Source: Massilia eburnea
GTDB lineage: Bacteria; Pseudomonadota; Gammaproteobacteria; Burkholderiales; Burkholderiaceae_D
Assembly (NCBI RefSeq): GCF_009720745.1
Contig: NZ_WNKX01000027.1
Coordinates: 1-59,257 of the forward strand
DNA: 59,257 nucleotides
Reading direction: 5' to 3'
The position numbers were made by a program, and so were the translations under genes. Of this stretch, positions 41,331 to 48,442 are shown piece after piece. Numbering within the stretch: position 1 is the first letter of the stretch; the number at the start of each line of letters is the position of its first letter. The notes under the pieces are model-generated. The model saw only the letters and a list, made by a program, of their open reading frames with translations, ran no database searches and had not been told where the DNA came from.

Positions 41331-41714
41331 ATGGCCATTCCATCGACTCCCGAACTCTGCGTACTGAAAGCCTTGTGGCGCCAAGCGCCTTTGAGTGCGC
41401 GTGAAATCCACGAGGCGGTCGAGGATGAACTGGCATGGTCATTTTCTTCCACGCGCAAGACCGTGGAACGCATGATGGAAAAGCAGATGGTCGCGCAGCA
41501 TGTGCGCCATGGCGTGCAGGTATATGAGGCGCTGCTCGACAAGGTCGAGACGCTGGCTGCGTACGCGCACGATTTCGGTACCCGCATCATGGAGCTTGAT
41601 ACGCCGCTGCCGGTGAATATGTTCGCTGGCAGTAAGCTGGTAGATGCAAGCGAACTGGCACAGCTTGAGCAAATGCTGTCCGATTGGCCCGACGAGGATG
41701 ACGACGCAAAATGA
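41331..41714 (+). CDS. blaI: BlaI/MecI/CopY-family repressor
   Basis: A 127-residue winged-helix repressor (MAIPSTPELCVLKALWRQAP, then AREIHEAVEDELAWSFSSTRKTVERMM for the recognition region) with a C-terminal helical dimer part. In BlaI systems the dimer represses the beta-lactamase operon and is cleaved after BlaR1 is acylated by a beta-lactam. The stop overlaps the blaR1 start as ATGA. A perfect palindrome upstream is a likely operator. Confidence 0.9.
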   Translation: MAIPSTPELCVLKALWRQAPLSAREIHEAVEDELAWSFSSTRKTVERMMEKQMVAQHVRHGVQVYEALLDKVETLAAYAHDFGTRIMELDTPLPVNMFAGSKLVDASELAQLEQMLSDWPDEDDDAK

Positions 41715-43504
41715 ACGATTTCGATCTGCTGTTGATGCGCTTCCTGATTGCGAGCCTGGGCTGCTGTGCCGCCGGCTTCAGCGTTTGGGCCTTGAGCTCC
41801 CTTCTGCGGCGCTATCTGCCAGCGCTGGCAGCACAGCGCTCATTGTGGCTGCTCGGCCAGCTCACAGTGCTGGCGACGTTCGCACTGATCCTGCTGCCGC
41901 ATAGCGAGCGTGTGCGCCTGATACCACCATTGGAAGCAGCGACTGAAACCGTGACGCAGTACATTGCGCCACCCAAGGCTCCAGCACTGCCAACAACTAC
42001 CGCCGAAGAAGCCCGCCAGGCCGGCGAATCCGCCGATGCACGCGCTTGGCAGCTGAGCGTCGCGCAGGCATGGCTGTGCGTGTACTTGATTGGCCTCGCA
42101 TGGTCGATCTGCAGCGTGTGGCGCGCGCAGCTGATGCTGAATCGTCTGGCGCAAACAGGCACGGGTGCCTGCGCAACTGAAGGCATGAAGGCCAACGATG
42201 CGTCCGGCATGCGCGCCGCAGTCATTGAGGTGGACGCGCCAATTTCTCCGATGCTGCTTGGCCTGTTCCGCCCTCGCCTGCTGTTGCCGCGCCATCTTGG
42301 CGGTTTCGACAAGCTGCAGCGCGAGATGATCCTAGAGCACGAGCTGACCCACCTGCGCCGCCACGACCTGCAATGGATGGCCGCCGGCATGCTGCTGCAG
42401 ACGCTGTTGTGGTTCAATCCCTTCATGCGCCTGCTGCGTGCAAACCTGTGCTGGGCGCAGGAGCTTGGCTGCGACCGCGACGTGCTGCGCGGCCGCCCTG
42501 CATCGCAGCGCAAGGCATACGCCGCCGCACTGGTGGCGCAGCTCAAGCTGCAACACCTTGCGCCACAAGGTGCGCTTTCCTTCGGCAGCATCGATCCGAA
42601 CACGCTGACCGAGCGCGTGTCATTGATCCGCTCACCAGGCGACGCGCGGCGCGCCATCTGGGCGCGCGCCGCAACCGCGGCCGCGCTGGCCGCCATCGCC
42701 ATCGGCAACTTCGCGTTGCAGCCGGCGCTGGCATGGAGCGTGTCGCCATCCGCGCAATCGATGGCCGCACTGAATTGCACCACCTTCGTCGATGCCGCCA
42801 GCGGCAAGGCACTCCTGCGCGAGGGCGATTGCGCCGCGCGAATCACGCCCGTATCAACCTTCAATATCGCCGTCAGCCTGATGGGCTACGACAGCGGCTT
42901 CCTGAAGGACCAGCATGCGCCGCTACTGCCTTACCGCGCCGAATACAAAGCCTGGAACAAGGAATGGCGCCGCGACATGGACCCAAGCCAGTGGATCAGC
43001 TATTCAGCTGTGTGGTATGCCCAGCAAGTTACGCAGCACATTGGCCGCGAACGATTCGAACGCTATGTACAGGAATTCGGCTACGGCAACCGCGACACCA
43101 GCGGCGACAAAGACAAAGCCAATGGCCTGACCTGGGCGTGGATAGGCTCGTCGATGCAGATTTCCGCCGACGAGCAAACCGCCTTCCTGTGCAAGCTGGT
43201 GCGTCATGAATTGCCCGTGTCGCCATATGCCCACGAGCAGACCGCACATCTGTTGAAACTGAAGGACCTGCCGAACGGCTGGCAAGTCTTCGGAAAAACC
43301 GGCACCGGCGCTCCACTCGGCCCGGACGGCAAGGACGATTACTCGCGCTCTTACGGCTGGTTCGTAGGCTGGGCCACCAATGGCCAGCGCACCATTGTGT
43401 TCGCCCGCCTCGCGCAGGACGAACGCTTGATCGAAGGCGCAGCAGGTCCACGCCTCAAGGAAGCCTTCCTGCGCGGCCTCCCCGCGCAACTCGCAAAACT
43501 CTAA
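41711..43504 (+). CDS. blaR1: BlaR1-type beta-lactam sensor with M56 protease; sensor motif STFN
   Basis: A 597-residue inner-membrane sensor-protease of normal BlaR1 length. Membrane segments in the N-terminal half surround an M56 zinc protease with HELTH at 210-214. After a further segment (about 316-335) a periplasmic class D-beta-lactamase-like sensor follows. It keeps SAV (432-434), YGN (458-460) and KTG (529-531), but the active-site tetrad reads STFN (382-385; AAT codon at 42863-42865) instead of STFK. The lost lysine is normally carboxylated and activates the serine, so acylation should be slow, absent or differently assisted. The sensor is clearly paralogous to the downstream enzyme. 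It is coupled to blaI by a four-base overlap. Confidence 0.88.
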   Translation: MNDFDLLLMRFLIASLGCCAAGFSVWALSSLLRRYLPALAAQRSLWLLGQLTVLATFALILLPHSERVRLIPPLEAATETVTQYIAPPKAPALPTTTAEEARQAGESADARAWQLSVAQAWLCVYLIGLAWSICSVWRAQLMLNRLAQTGTGACATEGMKANDASGMRAAVIEVDAPISPMLLGLFRPRLLLPRHLGGFDKLQREMILEHELTHLRRHDLQWMAAGMLLQTLLWFNPFMRLLRANLCWAQELGCDRDVLRGRPASQRKAYAAALVAQLKLQHLAPQGALSFGSIDPNTLTERVSLIRSPGDARRAIWARAATAAALAAIAIGNFALQPALAWSVSPSAQSMAALNCTTFVDAASGKALLREGDCAARITPVSTFNIAVSLMGYDSGFLKDQHAPLLPYRAEYKAWNKEWRRDMDPSQWISYSAVWYAQQVTQHIGRERFERYVQEFGYGNRDTSGDKDKANGLTWAWIGSSMQISADEQTAFLCKLVRHELPVSPYAHEQTAHLLKLKDLPNGWQVFGKTGTGAPLGPDGKDDYSRSYGWFVGWATNGQRTIVFARLAQDERLIEGAAGPRLKEAFLRGLPAQLAKL

Positions 43505-43517
43505 CCAAGGACAAAAA

Positions 43518-44252
43518 ATGAGACGCAAAATCTTTTCCCTGCTTGCGGGGCTGGGCCTCGCTTTGCCCGCGTATTCCGCCGAACACTGCCTGGCGATGGC
43601 CGATGCCGCCACCGGCAAGTGGCTGGTGCACGAAGGCGTCTGTGACAAGCGACTGCCGCCGATGTCCACCTTCAAGCTGCCAATCGCGCTGATGGGCTAT
43701 GACGCCGGCATCCTCAAGGACGAACATCATCCCATCCTGCCGTTCAAACAGGGCTATGTGGACTGGCGCCCGCAATGGCGCCAGGCGCACGACCCCAGCT
43801 CCTGGATAAAGGAATCCGTCGTCTGGTACTCGCAACAGGTCACGCAGAAGCTGGGGCAGAAAAGCTTCGCCGCTTACGTCAAACGTTTCGACTACGGCAA
43901 CGCCGACATCAGCGGCGACCCAGGCAAGCATAACGGCCTGATAGCCTCCTGGCTCAACTCTTCGCTGCGCATTTCGCCGGACGAGCAAATTGGCTTCCTG
44001 CGCCGCGTCCTGAACCGCGAACTTGGCCTGACGCCGCAAGCTTACGACATGTCCGCCGCGCTGTTGCACCGCCCGGAAGCCGTCGCAGGCTGGCAAGTCT
44101 TCGGCAAGACCGGCAGCGGCAAGGACGTTGGCTGGTACGTCGGCTGGCTGGAGCGCGACGGCAAACGCATCGTCTTCGCCCAGGCCGGCAGCGAGAGCGG
44201 CATGGACGAGCGCGATAGCTTTTTGGCACGCTTGCCGCAACTCGCGCTCTAA
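43518..44252 (+). CDS. Class D (OXA-type) beta-lactamase
   Basis: A 244-residue periplasmic serine beta-lactamase with a signal peptide (MRRKIFSLLAGLGLALPAYS). All class D motifs are intact: STFK at 50-53 (nucleophile and carboxylated lysine), SVV at 100-102, YGN at 126-128 and KTG at 197-199. It should hydrolyse penicillins; the spectrum is not predictable. It lies 13 bases after blaR1, so expression should respond to BlaI/BlaR1. Similarity to the BlaR1 sensor runs over the whole domain (shared LMGYD, WYAQQ/WYSQQ and GWQVFGKTG), indicating common origin. The codon usage is like that of the surroundings, so it looks resident rather than newly acquired. Confidence 0.92.
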   Translation: MRRKIFSLLAGLGLALPAYSAEHCLAMADAATGKWLVHEGVCDKRLPPMSTFKLPIALMGYDAGILKDEHHPILPFKQGYVDWRPQWRQAHDPSSWIKESVVWYSQQVTQKLGQKSFAAYVKRFDYGNADISGDPGKHNGLIASWLNSSLRISPDEQIGFLRRVLNRELGLTPQAYDMSAALLHRPEAVAGWQVFGKTGSGKDVGWYVGWLERDGKRIVFAQAGSESGMDERDSFLARLPQLAL

Positions 44253-44277
44253 ACGTGGCGCGGGGTCCTCTTCTCAC

Positions 44278-44291
44278 TTGACCTAGATCAA
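44278..44291. promoter_or_regulatory. FNR/Dnr-type box, distal, nirK promoter
   Basis: TTGAC-CTAG-ATCAA matches TTGAT-N4-ATCAA with one mismatch. It is centred 58 bases upstream of the proximal box. Confidence 0.7.
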
Positions 44292-44335
44292 AAAAATCAA
44301 ACATGCCTTGAGAATACGCAGTTCTTTTCAAATTT

Positions 44336-44349
44336 TTGACCTGCGTCAA
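44336..44349. promoter_or_regulatory. FNR/Dnr-type box, proximal, nirK promoter
   Basis: TTGAC-CTGC-GTCAA is a perfect inverted repeat of the FNR/Dnr form. A CATAAGAT -10-like element follows at 44371-44378. This spacing places the box near -41.5 of a start around 44384, the normal activator position. Confidence 0.75.
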
Positions 44350-44428
44350 TTCAATAACATGCATGTAAAACATAAGATTTGTTTGTCAAACGGCGCAATC
44401 CCGTGCCGGACAAACCTGTGAGAAGAAA

Positions 44429-45829
44429 ATGAAACCGACCCTGATGTCCAAAGCCATCGCAGCACTGGTGATCGGCGCCGCAACCCTGGCGCCAGCTTAT
44501 GCACAACATGGCCAGCATGGCGGCAGCACAGCCGTCCAATATCGTCCTGACGTGACCTTTACCCTGCACACCGACATCGCAGACGGTAAGCTGGTCTTCA
44601 TCAGCGACGCCGGCGATTCCAAGGGCAAGGCCAATCCTACCCTGCGCGTGCCGGTAGGGGCTGTGGTGCAGATCAATCTGGTCAACGGCGACGGCGCAAC
44701 CCACGATATCACCGTACCTGATTTCAACGTCAAGTCGAACCAGCTGAAGGACAAGGGCGCATCGACCGCCATCGTCTTCAAGGCGGACAAAAAGGGCGAG
44801 TTCACCTACATCTGCTCCCTGCCGGGCCACGTGGCTGCCGGCATGATCGGCAAGATCATCGTCGGCGAAGGCGAAGTCAAGGCCGCTCCGCAAGGCGCCG
44901 ACATTTCGCGCAACCCAATGGAAGTCGGGACCCCGGTGGGCAAGCGCGGCCCGCAGACCGTGAACGTGAAGCTGGAAACAACTGAAGTGCTGGGCCAGCT
45001 GATGGACGGCACCACTTACAAATACTGGACCTTCAACAGCAAGGTTCCAGGTCCGTTCATCCGCGTCCGCGTCGGCGACACCGTGAACGTCGACATGTCC
45101 AACGCCAAGGACAGCCACATGATCCACTCGGTCGACTTCCATGCCGTGACCGGCCCAGGCGGCGGCGCTGCGGTCACCCAGGCGGCTCCTGGCAGCACCA
45201 AGAGCTTTACCTTCAAGGCCCTTAACCCAGGCCTGTATGTGTACCACTGCGCGACCCCGATGGTGGCGCAGCACATCTCCAACGGCATGTACGGCATGAT
45301 CCTGGTCGAACCTGAAGGCGGCCTGCCGAAAGTCGACCGCGAGTTCTACGTGATGCAAGGCGAACTGTACACCGCGCAAAAGCACGGCACGCCAGGCGAA
45401 GCCGAGTTCTCGCTCGACAAGCTGCTGGCCGAACAGCCCGAACACCTGATGTTCAACGGCACCCACAATGCGCTGACCAAGACCCACCGCATGGAAGCCA
45501 AGGTTGGCGAAACGGTGCGCATCTTCTTCGGCGTAGGCGGTCCTAACGCCACCTCCAGCTTCCACGTGATCGGCGAAGTGTTCGACCGCGTCTACAGCAT
45601 GGGCGACCTGACCTCGCCGCCGCTGCAGAACGTGCAGACCACCACCGTGGCGCCGGGCGGCGCAACCATGGTCGAATTCAAGACCGAAGTGCCGGGCCGC
45701 TTCATCCTGGTTGACCACGCGCTGTCGCGCATGGAGAAAGGCCTGGTCGGCTTCCTTTACGTGACCGGCAAGGACAACCCGGAGGTGTTCCACACCAACA
45801 GCAAGCCTGACGGCGATTCGGGCCACTGA
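44429..45829 (+). CDS. nirK: Copper nitrite reductase with extra N-terminal cupredoxin domain
   Basis: A 466-residue periplasmic enzyme reducing nitrite to NO. After the signal peptide (about 1-25) comes an additional cupredoxin (about 40-147) with its own type 1 copper ligands His92, Cys129, His134 and Met139. The two NirK domains follow: type 1 ligands His233, Cys274, His282 and Met287; type 2 ligands His238, His273 and His430; catalytic Asp236 and His379. All are intact. This three-domain form resembles the Hyphomicrobium enzyme, in which the extra cupredoxin may pass electrons to the core. Two FNR/Dnr boxes precede the gene, a terminator follows, and a Dnr-like regulator is next. Confidence 0.94.
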   Translation: MKPTLMSKAIAALVIGAATLAPAYAQHGQHGGSTAVQYRPDVTFTLHTDIADGKLVFISDAGDSKGKANPTLRVPVGAVVQINLVNGDGATHDITVPDFNVKSNQLKDKGASTAIVFKADKKGEFTYICSLPGHVAAGMIGKIIVGEGEVKAAPQGADISRNPMEVGTPVGKRGPQTVNVKLETTEVLGQLMDGTTYKYWTFNSKVPGPFIRVRVGDTVNVDMSNAKDSHMIHSVDFHAVTGPGGGAAVTQAAPGSTKSFTFKALNPGLYVYHCATPMVAQHISNGMYGMILVEPEGGLPKVDREFYVMQGELYTAQKHGTPGEAEFSLDKLLAEQPEHLMFNGTHNALTKTHRMEAKVGETVRIFFGVGGPNATSSFHVIGEVFDRVYSMGDLTSPPLQNVQTTTVAPGGATMVEFKTEVPGRFILVDHALSRMEKGLVGFLYVTGKDNPEVFHTNSKPDGDSGH

Positions 45830-45866
45830 TCCCCAGGATCAGCACCGACATTACCTTAACCAGGAC

Positions 45867-45890
45867 AGGACCCGCCCCGCGGGTCCTTTT
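45867..45890 (+). terminator. Terminator after nirK
   Basis: AGGACCCGC pairs with GCGGGTCCT around a three-base loop, followed by TTT. It separates nirK from the Dnr-like gene 20 bases on. Confidence 0.85.
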
Positions 45891-45909
45891 GCCATTTCAG
45901 GAGAACCAC

Positions 45910-46590
45910 ATGTCAAGCCCCAAAATCGACCCCCGCGAGTTCCTCAAGCGACTGCCCCTGTTCGCAGACCTGTCGCCGGAGGAGCTGTCGCTGGTGGCTG
46001 CCGGCACCACCGAGCATCATATCCCGCGCGGCAGCGCAGTCTTCCAGCGCGGCGATCCCTGCGTCGGCTTCCACATGGTCATCTTCGGCCAGGTCAAGCT
46101 CAGCTTCCTGTCCTCGCAGGGCAACGAGAAGATCGTCGAGATCATCGGCCCCGGCCACAGCTTCGGCGAAGCGCTGATGTTCATGGAAAAGCCCTACATC
46201 GTCACCGCCCATGCGGTCAGCGACTGCATGCTGCTGCACATTTCCAAGCACACCGTATTTGCCGAACTGGCGCGCAACCCGCAGTTCGCCCGCCGCATGC
46301 TGGCTGGTATGAGCCGCCGCCTGCACGGCCTGATTTCAGACGTGGAGGCCTACTCGCTGCGCTCCGGCAGTCAGCGCATTATCGGGTATCTGCTGAAGGA
46401 TGATGATGCAACGGATGGTTCGGAGGTCACGCTGGCCGTCAGCAAGAAGCTGCTGGCCTCGCGCCTGAACCTGACGCCGGAATACTTCTCGCGCGTGTTG
46501 CACGAACTGGCCGACCAGGGGATGATTGCCGTGAACGGCCGCCAGATCAGGATTCTGGATTCTGCTCGCTTGCGGGCTTACGAAGGCTGA
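45910..46590 (+). CDS. Crp/Fnr-family regulator, Dnr-like
   Basis: A 226-residue activator: cyclic-nucleotide-binding-type sensor barrel (about 20-130), dimer helix and HTH (about 165-225). The recognition helix has Glu191-Tyr-Phe-Ser194-Arg195, the E-SR pattern that reads TTGAT half-sites. The N-terminus lacks the FNR cysteine cluster, so it is not an iron-sulfur oxygen sensor; Dnr/NnrR-type NO sensing fits the position between nirK and norB. AGGAGA precedes the ATG at 45910. The last 44 bases overlap the convergent membrane-protein gene. Confidence 0.87.
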   Translation: MSSPKIDPREFLKRLPLFADLSPEELSLVAAGTTEHHIPRGSAVFQRGDPCVGFHMVIFGQVKLSFLSSQGNEKIVEIIGPGHSFGEALMFMEKPYIVTAHAVSDCMLLHISKHTVFAELARNPQFARRMLAGMSRRLHGLISDVEAYSLRSGSQRIIGYLLKDDDATDGSEVTLAVSKKLLASRLNLTPEYFSRVLHELADQGMIAVNGRQIRILDSARLRAYEG

Positions 46591-47806
46591 AGGCAGCCAG
46601 CGCCAGGTCAAAACCCAGGCGCATGCAGGACACCGCCAGTACCGCTCCCGCCAGCTGGGCAAGCCAGCCGGGTGCGATGGCGGCAGCTAGCAGCATCACA
46701 ATACTGGCCGCATGCCAGGCGAACTGCACGCGTGGTTCGCTGTCCGGCATCAGCTGGCGCACGCCCGGCACATTGCAGCCGGCGTGCTGGCCGTGATACC
46801 ACAGCAGGAACGGCACGATCTTGTACAGCATGCCGTTCACCGCCGACATGGCAAAGCCGCCAATGAACAGCACTCCCAGGATCACCGATTTCTCCACCCC
46901 GCGCGGGCACAGGAAGACCGCGACGCAGGCCAGCAGCGAGCCAAGCGACAGCCACCAGTACCAGGTTGAGACGTCCGCAGCGCGCTTGCGGCGTAGCAGC
47001 AGCACAAAGGTGTAGACGGCAAACACGCCGAGACAGATGCTCACGAGCCCTGCGCCGATCCACTGCCACGGCTGCTCAAGCAGGTAGCCGGCAGTCCACA
47101 GCGCCAGCCCGCCCAGGCACAGGGGCGGCAGCACAAAGGCCAGCTGGCGCGGGAACAATTGGGTGGACTGGAACATCGGCACAACCTGGAACACGACCGA
47201 CACCACCAGCACGCCGACCCAGCCCACAAGGGCCCAGGCAGCATGCACATTGGTCCATTCCAGCACCCGCAACGGCAAGGCCCCAGTCAGGAATGCCGCC
47301 AGCGCGATGCCGATTGTCACGGCGCAAGCCAGCGCCACGACGGCCTGGCGCATGCCCGCCACCACTGGCAGCGCATTCGGCGCGGAGCGCTGCGACAACG
47401 CGCGCGCCAGCACCGCCACCAGCAGGATGAAGGCGCCGGCCAGAAGCACGCCTGCGGCGCGCAGGCACCAGGGCAGCCCATGCAGGAAGCCGCCAGCCAG
47501 CAGTAACGCTCCGGTGGCCAGTGCGCCCCATATGACGGGACCGAGGGTGCGCGCCCAGCGCAGCTCCACGCCCGCCACCACCGGCACCATCTGCAGCAGG
47601 GAACCTGCCATGGCCATGCCAAGGAAGCCGAGCGTCAGCAAGTGCGTCACAGCCAGCGTGGCCGGCGCCCAGCGCGTACTCATCGCTTCAGCTCCCTGCC
47701 ACACCAGCAGCATGCCGGCCAGGGCGCCGAACCAGGGCGCCACCAGCAGGAAGCGCAGCGGCAACGCCATCGCTGGCGTATGCTCGAAAGCCAGCTTGCG
47801 TTGCAT
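46547..47806 (-). CDS. Multi-pass membrane protein of the nor operon (NnrS/heme-copper-like, unassigned)
   Basis: A 419-residue protein with about 12 hydrophobic segments. THLLTLGFLGMAMAGSLLQM and the histidines in NVHAAWALVG and LLWYHGQHAGC are reminiscent of NnrS-like or heme-copper-oxidase-subunit-I-like proteins found in denitrification clusters. No exact family is claimed. The ATG overlaps the DUF2249 stop (TGATG), so it is co-translated as the last gene of norB-nsrR-DUF2249. A role in NO tolerance or heme/copper handling is likely from context only. Confidence 0.7.
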   Translation of the reverse strand: MQRKLAFEHTPAMALPLRFLLVAPWFGALAGMLLVWQGAEAMSTRWAPATLAVTHLLTLGFLGMAMAGSLLQMVPVVAGVELRWARTLGPVIWGALATGALLLAGGFLHGLPWCLRAAGVLLAGAFILLVAVLARALSQRSAPNALPVVAGMRQAVVALACAVTIGIALAAFLTGALPLRVLEWTNVHAAWALVGWVGVLVVSVVFQVVPMFQSTQLFPRQLAFVLPPLCLGGLALWTAGYLLEQPWQWIGAGLVSICLGVFAVYTFVLLLRRKRAADVSTWYWWLSLGSLLACVAVFLCPRGVEKSVILGVLFIGGFAMSAVNGMLYKIVPFLLWYHGQHAGCNVPGVRQLMPDSEPRVQFAWHAASIVMLLAAAIAPGWLAQLAGAVLAVSCMRLGFDLALAAFSLRKPASEQNPES

Positions 47807-48033
47807 CAGTCGGCGTGGGTAATCAGGATTTCGTAGATATAGTCTTCGCGCATCGAGGTCGCGTGGCGGTAGCCGTTCTTCTCGAGGATGCGGTAGAGGG
47901 GAACCGGTTCGCGGTCGATCACCATGCGGATATGCTGGCCAGGCTGCAGCAGGTCGAGCGCTTCCAGTACGCGCTCCATCGGTTCAGGCGGCACCATGCC
48001 GCACAGCTCTAACAAAATTTCTTGCGCACTCAT
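47806..48033 (-). CDS. DUF2249 small protein
   Basis: A 75-residue protein of the DUF2249 family, related to the TusA/SirA-like fold (MVPPEPMERVLEALDLLQPG, then MVIDREPVPLYRILEKNGY). DUF2249 proteins recur in denitrification and NO-response loci; the biochemical role is unknown. It starts 10 bases after nsrR and its stop overlaps the next start by one base. Confidence 0.85.
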   Translation of the reverse strand: MSAQEILLELCGMVPPEPMERVLEALDLLQPGQHIRMVIDREPVPLYRILEKNGYRHATSMREDYIYEILITHAD

Positions 48034-48043
48034 GATGGTTCCT

Positions 48044-48439
48044 TCAGATTAAATCCGCCAGGGTCTGGCGGTCGAGATGACTGAGGTAGGCCTCGGTCGC
48101 CCTGTGCAATCCCTCCTGCAGGCGGCAGGCGCCGGCCAGCTGGCAGGTATTGCGCGTGGCATTGAAACATTCAACGATCGTAAAGTCCGATTCGGCCAGG
48201 CGCACGACGGCGCCCACCGAAATCGAAGCCGGCGGCTGCGCCAGGCGCAGGCCACCGGCCCGTCCGCGCCAGGTGGCCACCAGCCCGGCCTGGCCGAGCC
48301 GGTGGGCCACCTTGCGCAGGTGATGCTCGGAGATGCCGTGTGCCTTGGCGATCTCCTGCACGGTCACCAACCTGCCCTGCTGCCGGCCCAGGTACATCAG
48401 CAGGCGCAAGGCATAGTCGGTGTGGCCCGTGAGGCGCAT
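48044..48439 (-). CDS. nsrR: Rrf2-family NO-sensing repressor
   Basis: A 131-residue Rrf2 regulator. The N-terminal winged helix (LTGHTDYALRLLMYLGRQ, EIAKAHGISEHHLRKVAHRL) is followed by the three cluster-ligand cysteines Cys91, Cys99 and Cys105 in the NsrR spacing. NsrR binds an iron-sulfur cluster that is destroyed by NO, releasing NO-detoxification genes. It begins three bases after the norB stop, so it is in the operon it presumably controls. Confidence 0.9.
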   Translation of the reverse strand: MRLTGHTDYALRLLMYLGRQQGRLVTVQEIAKAHGISEHHLRKVAHRLGQAGLVATWRGRAGGLRLAQPPASISVGAVVRLAESDFTIVECFNATRNTCQLAGACRLQEGLHRATEAYLSHLDRQTLADLI

Positions 48440-48442
48440 GGC

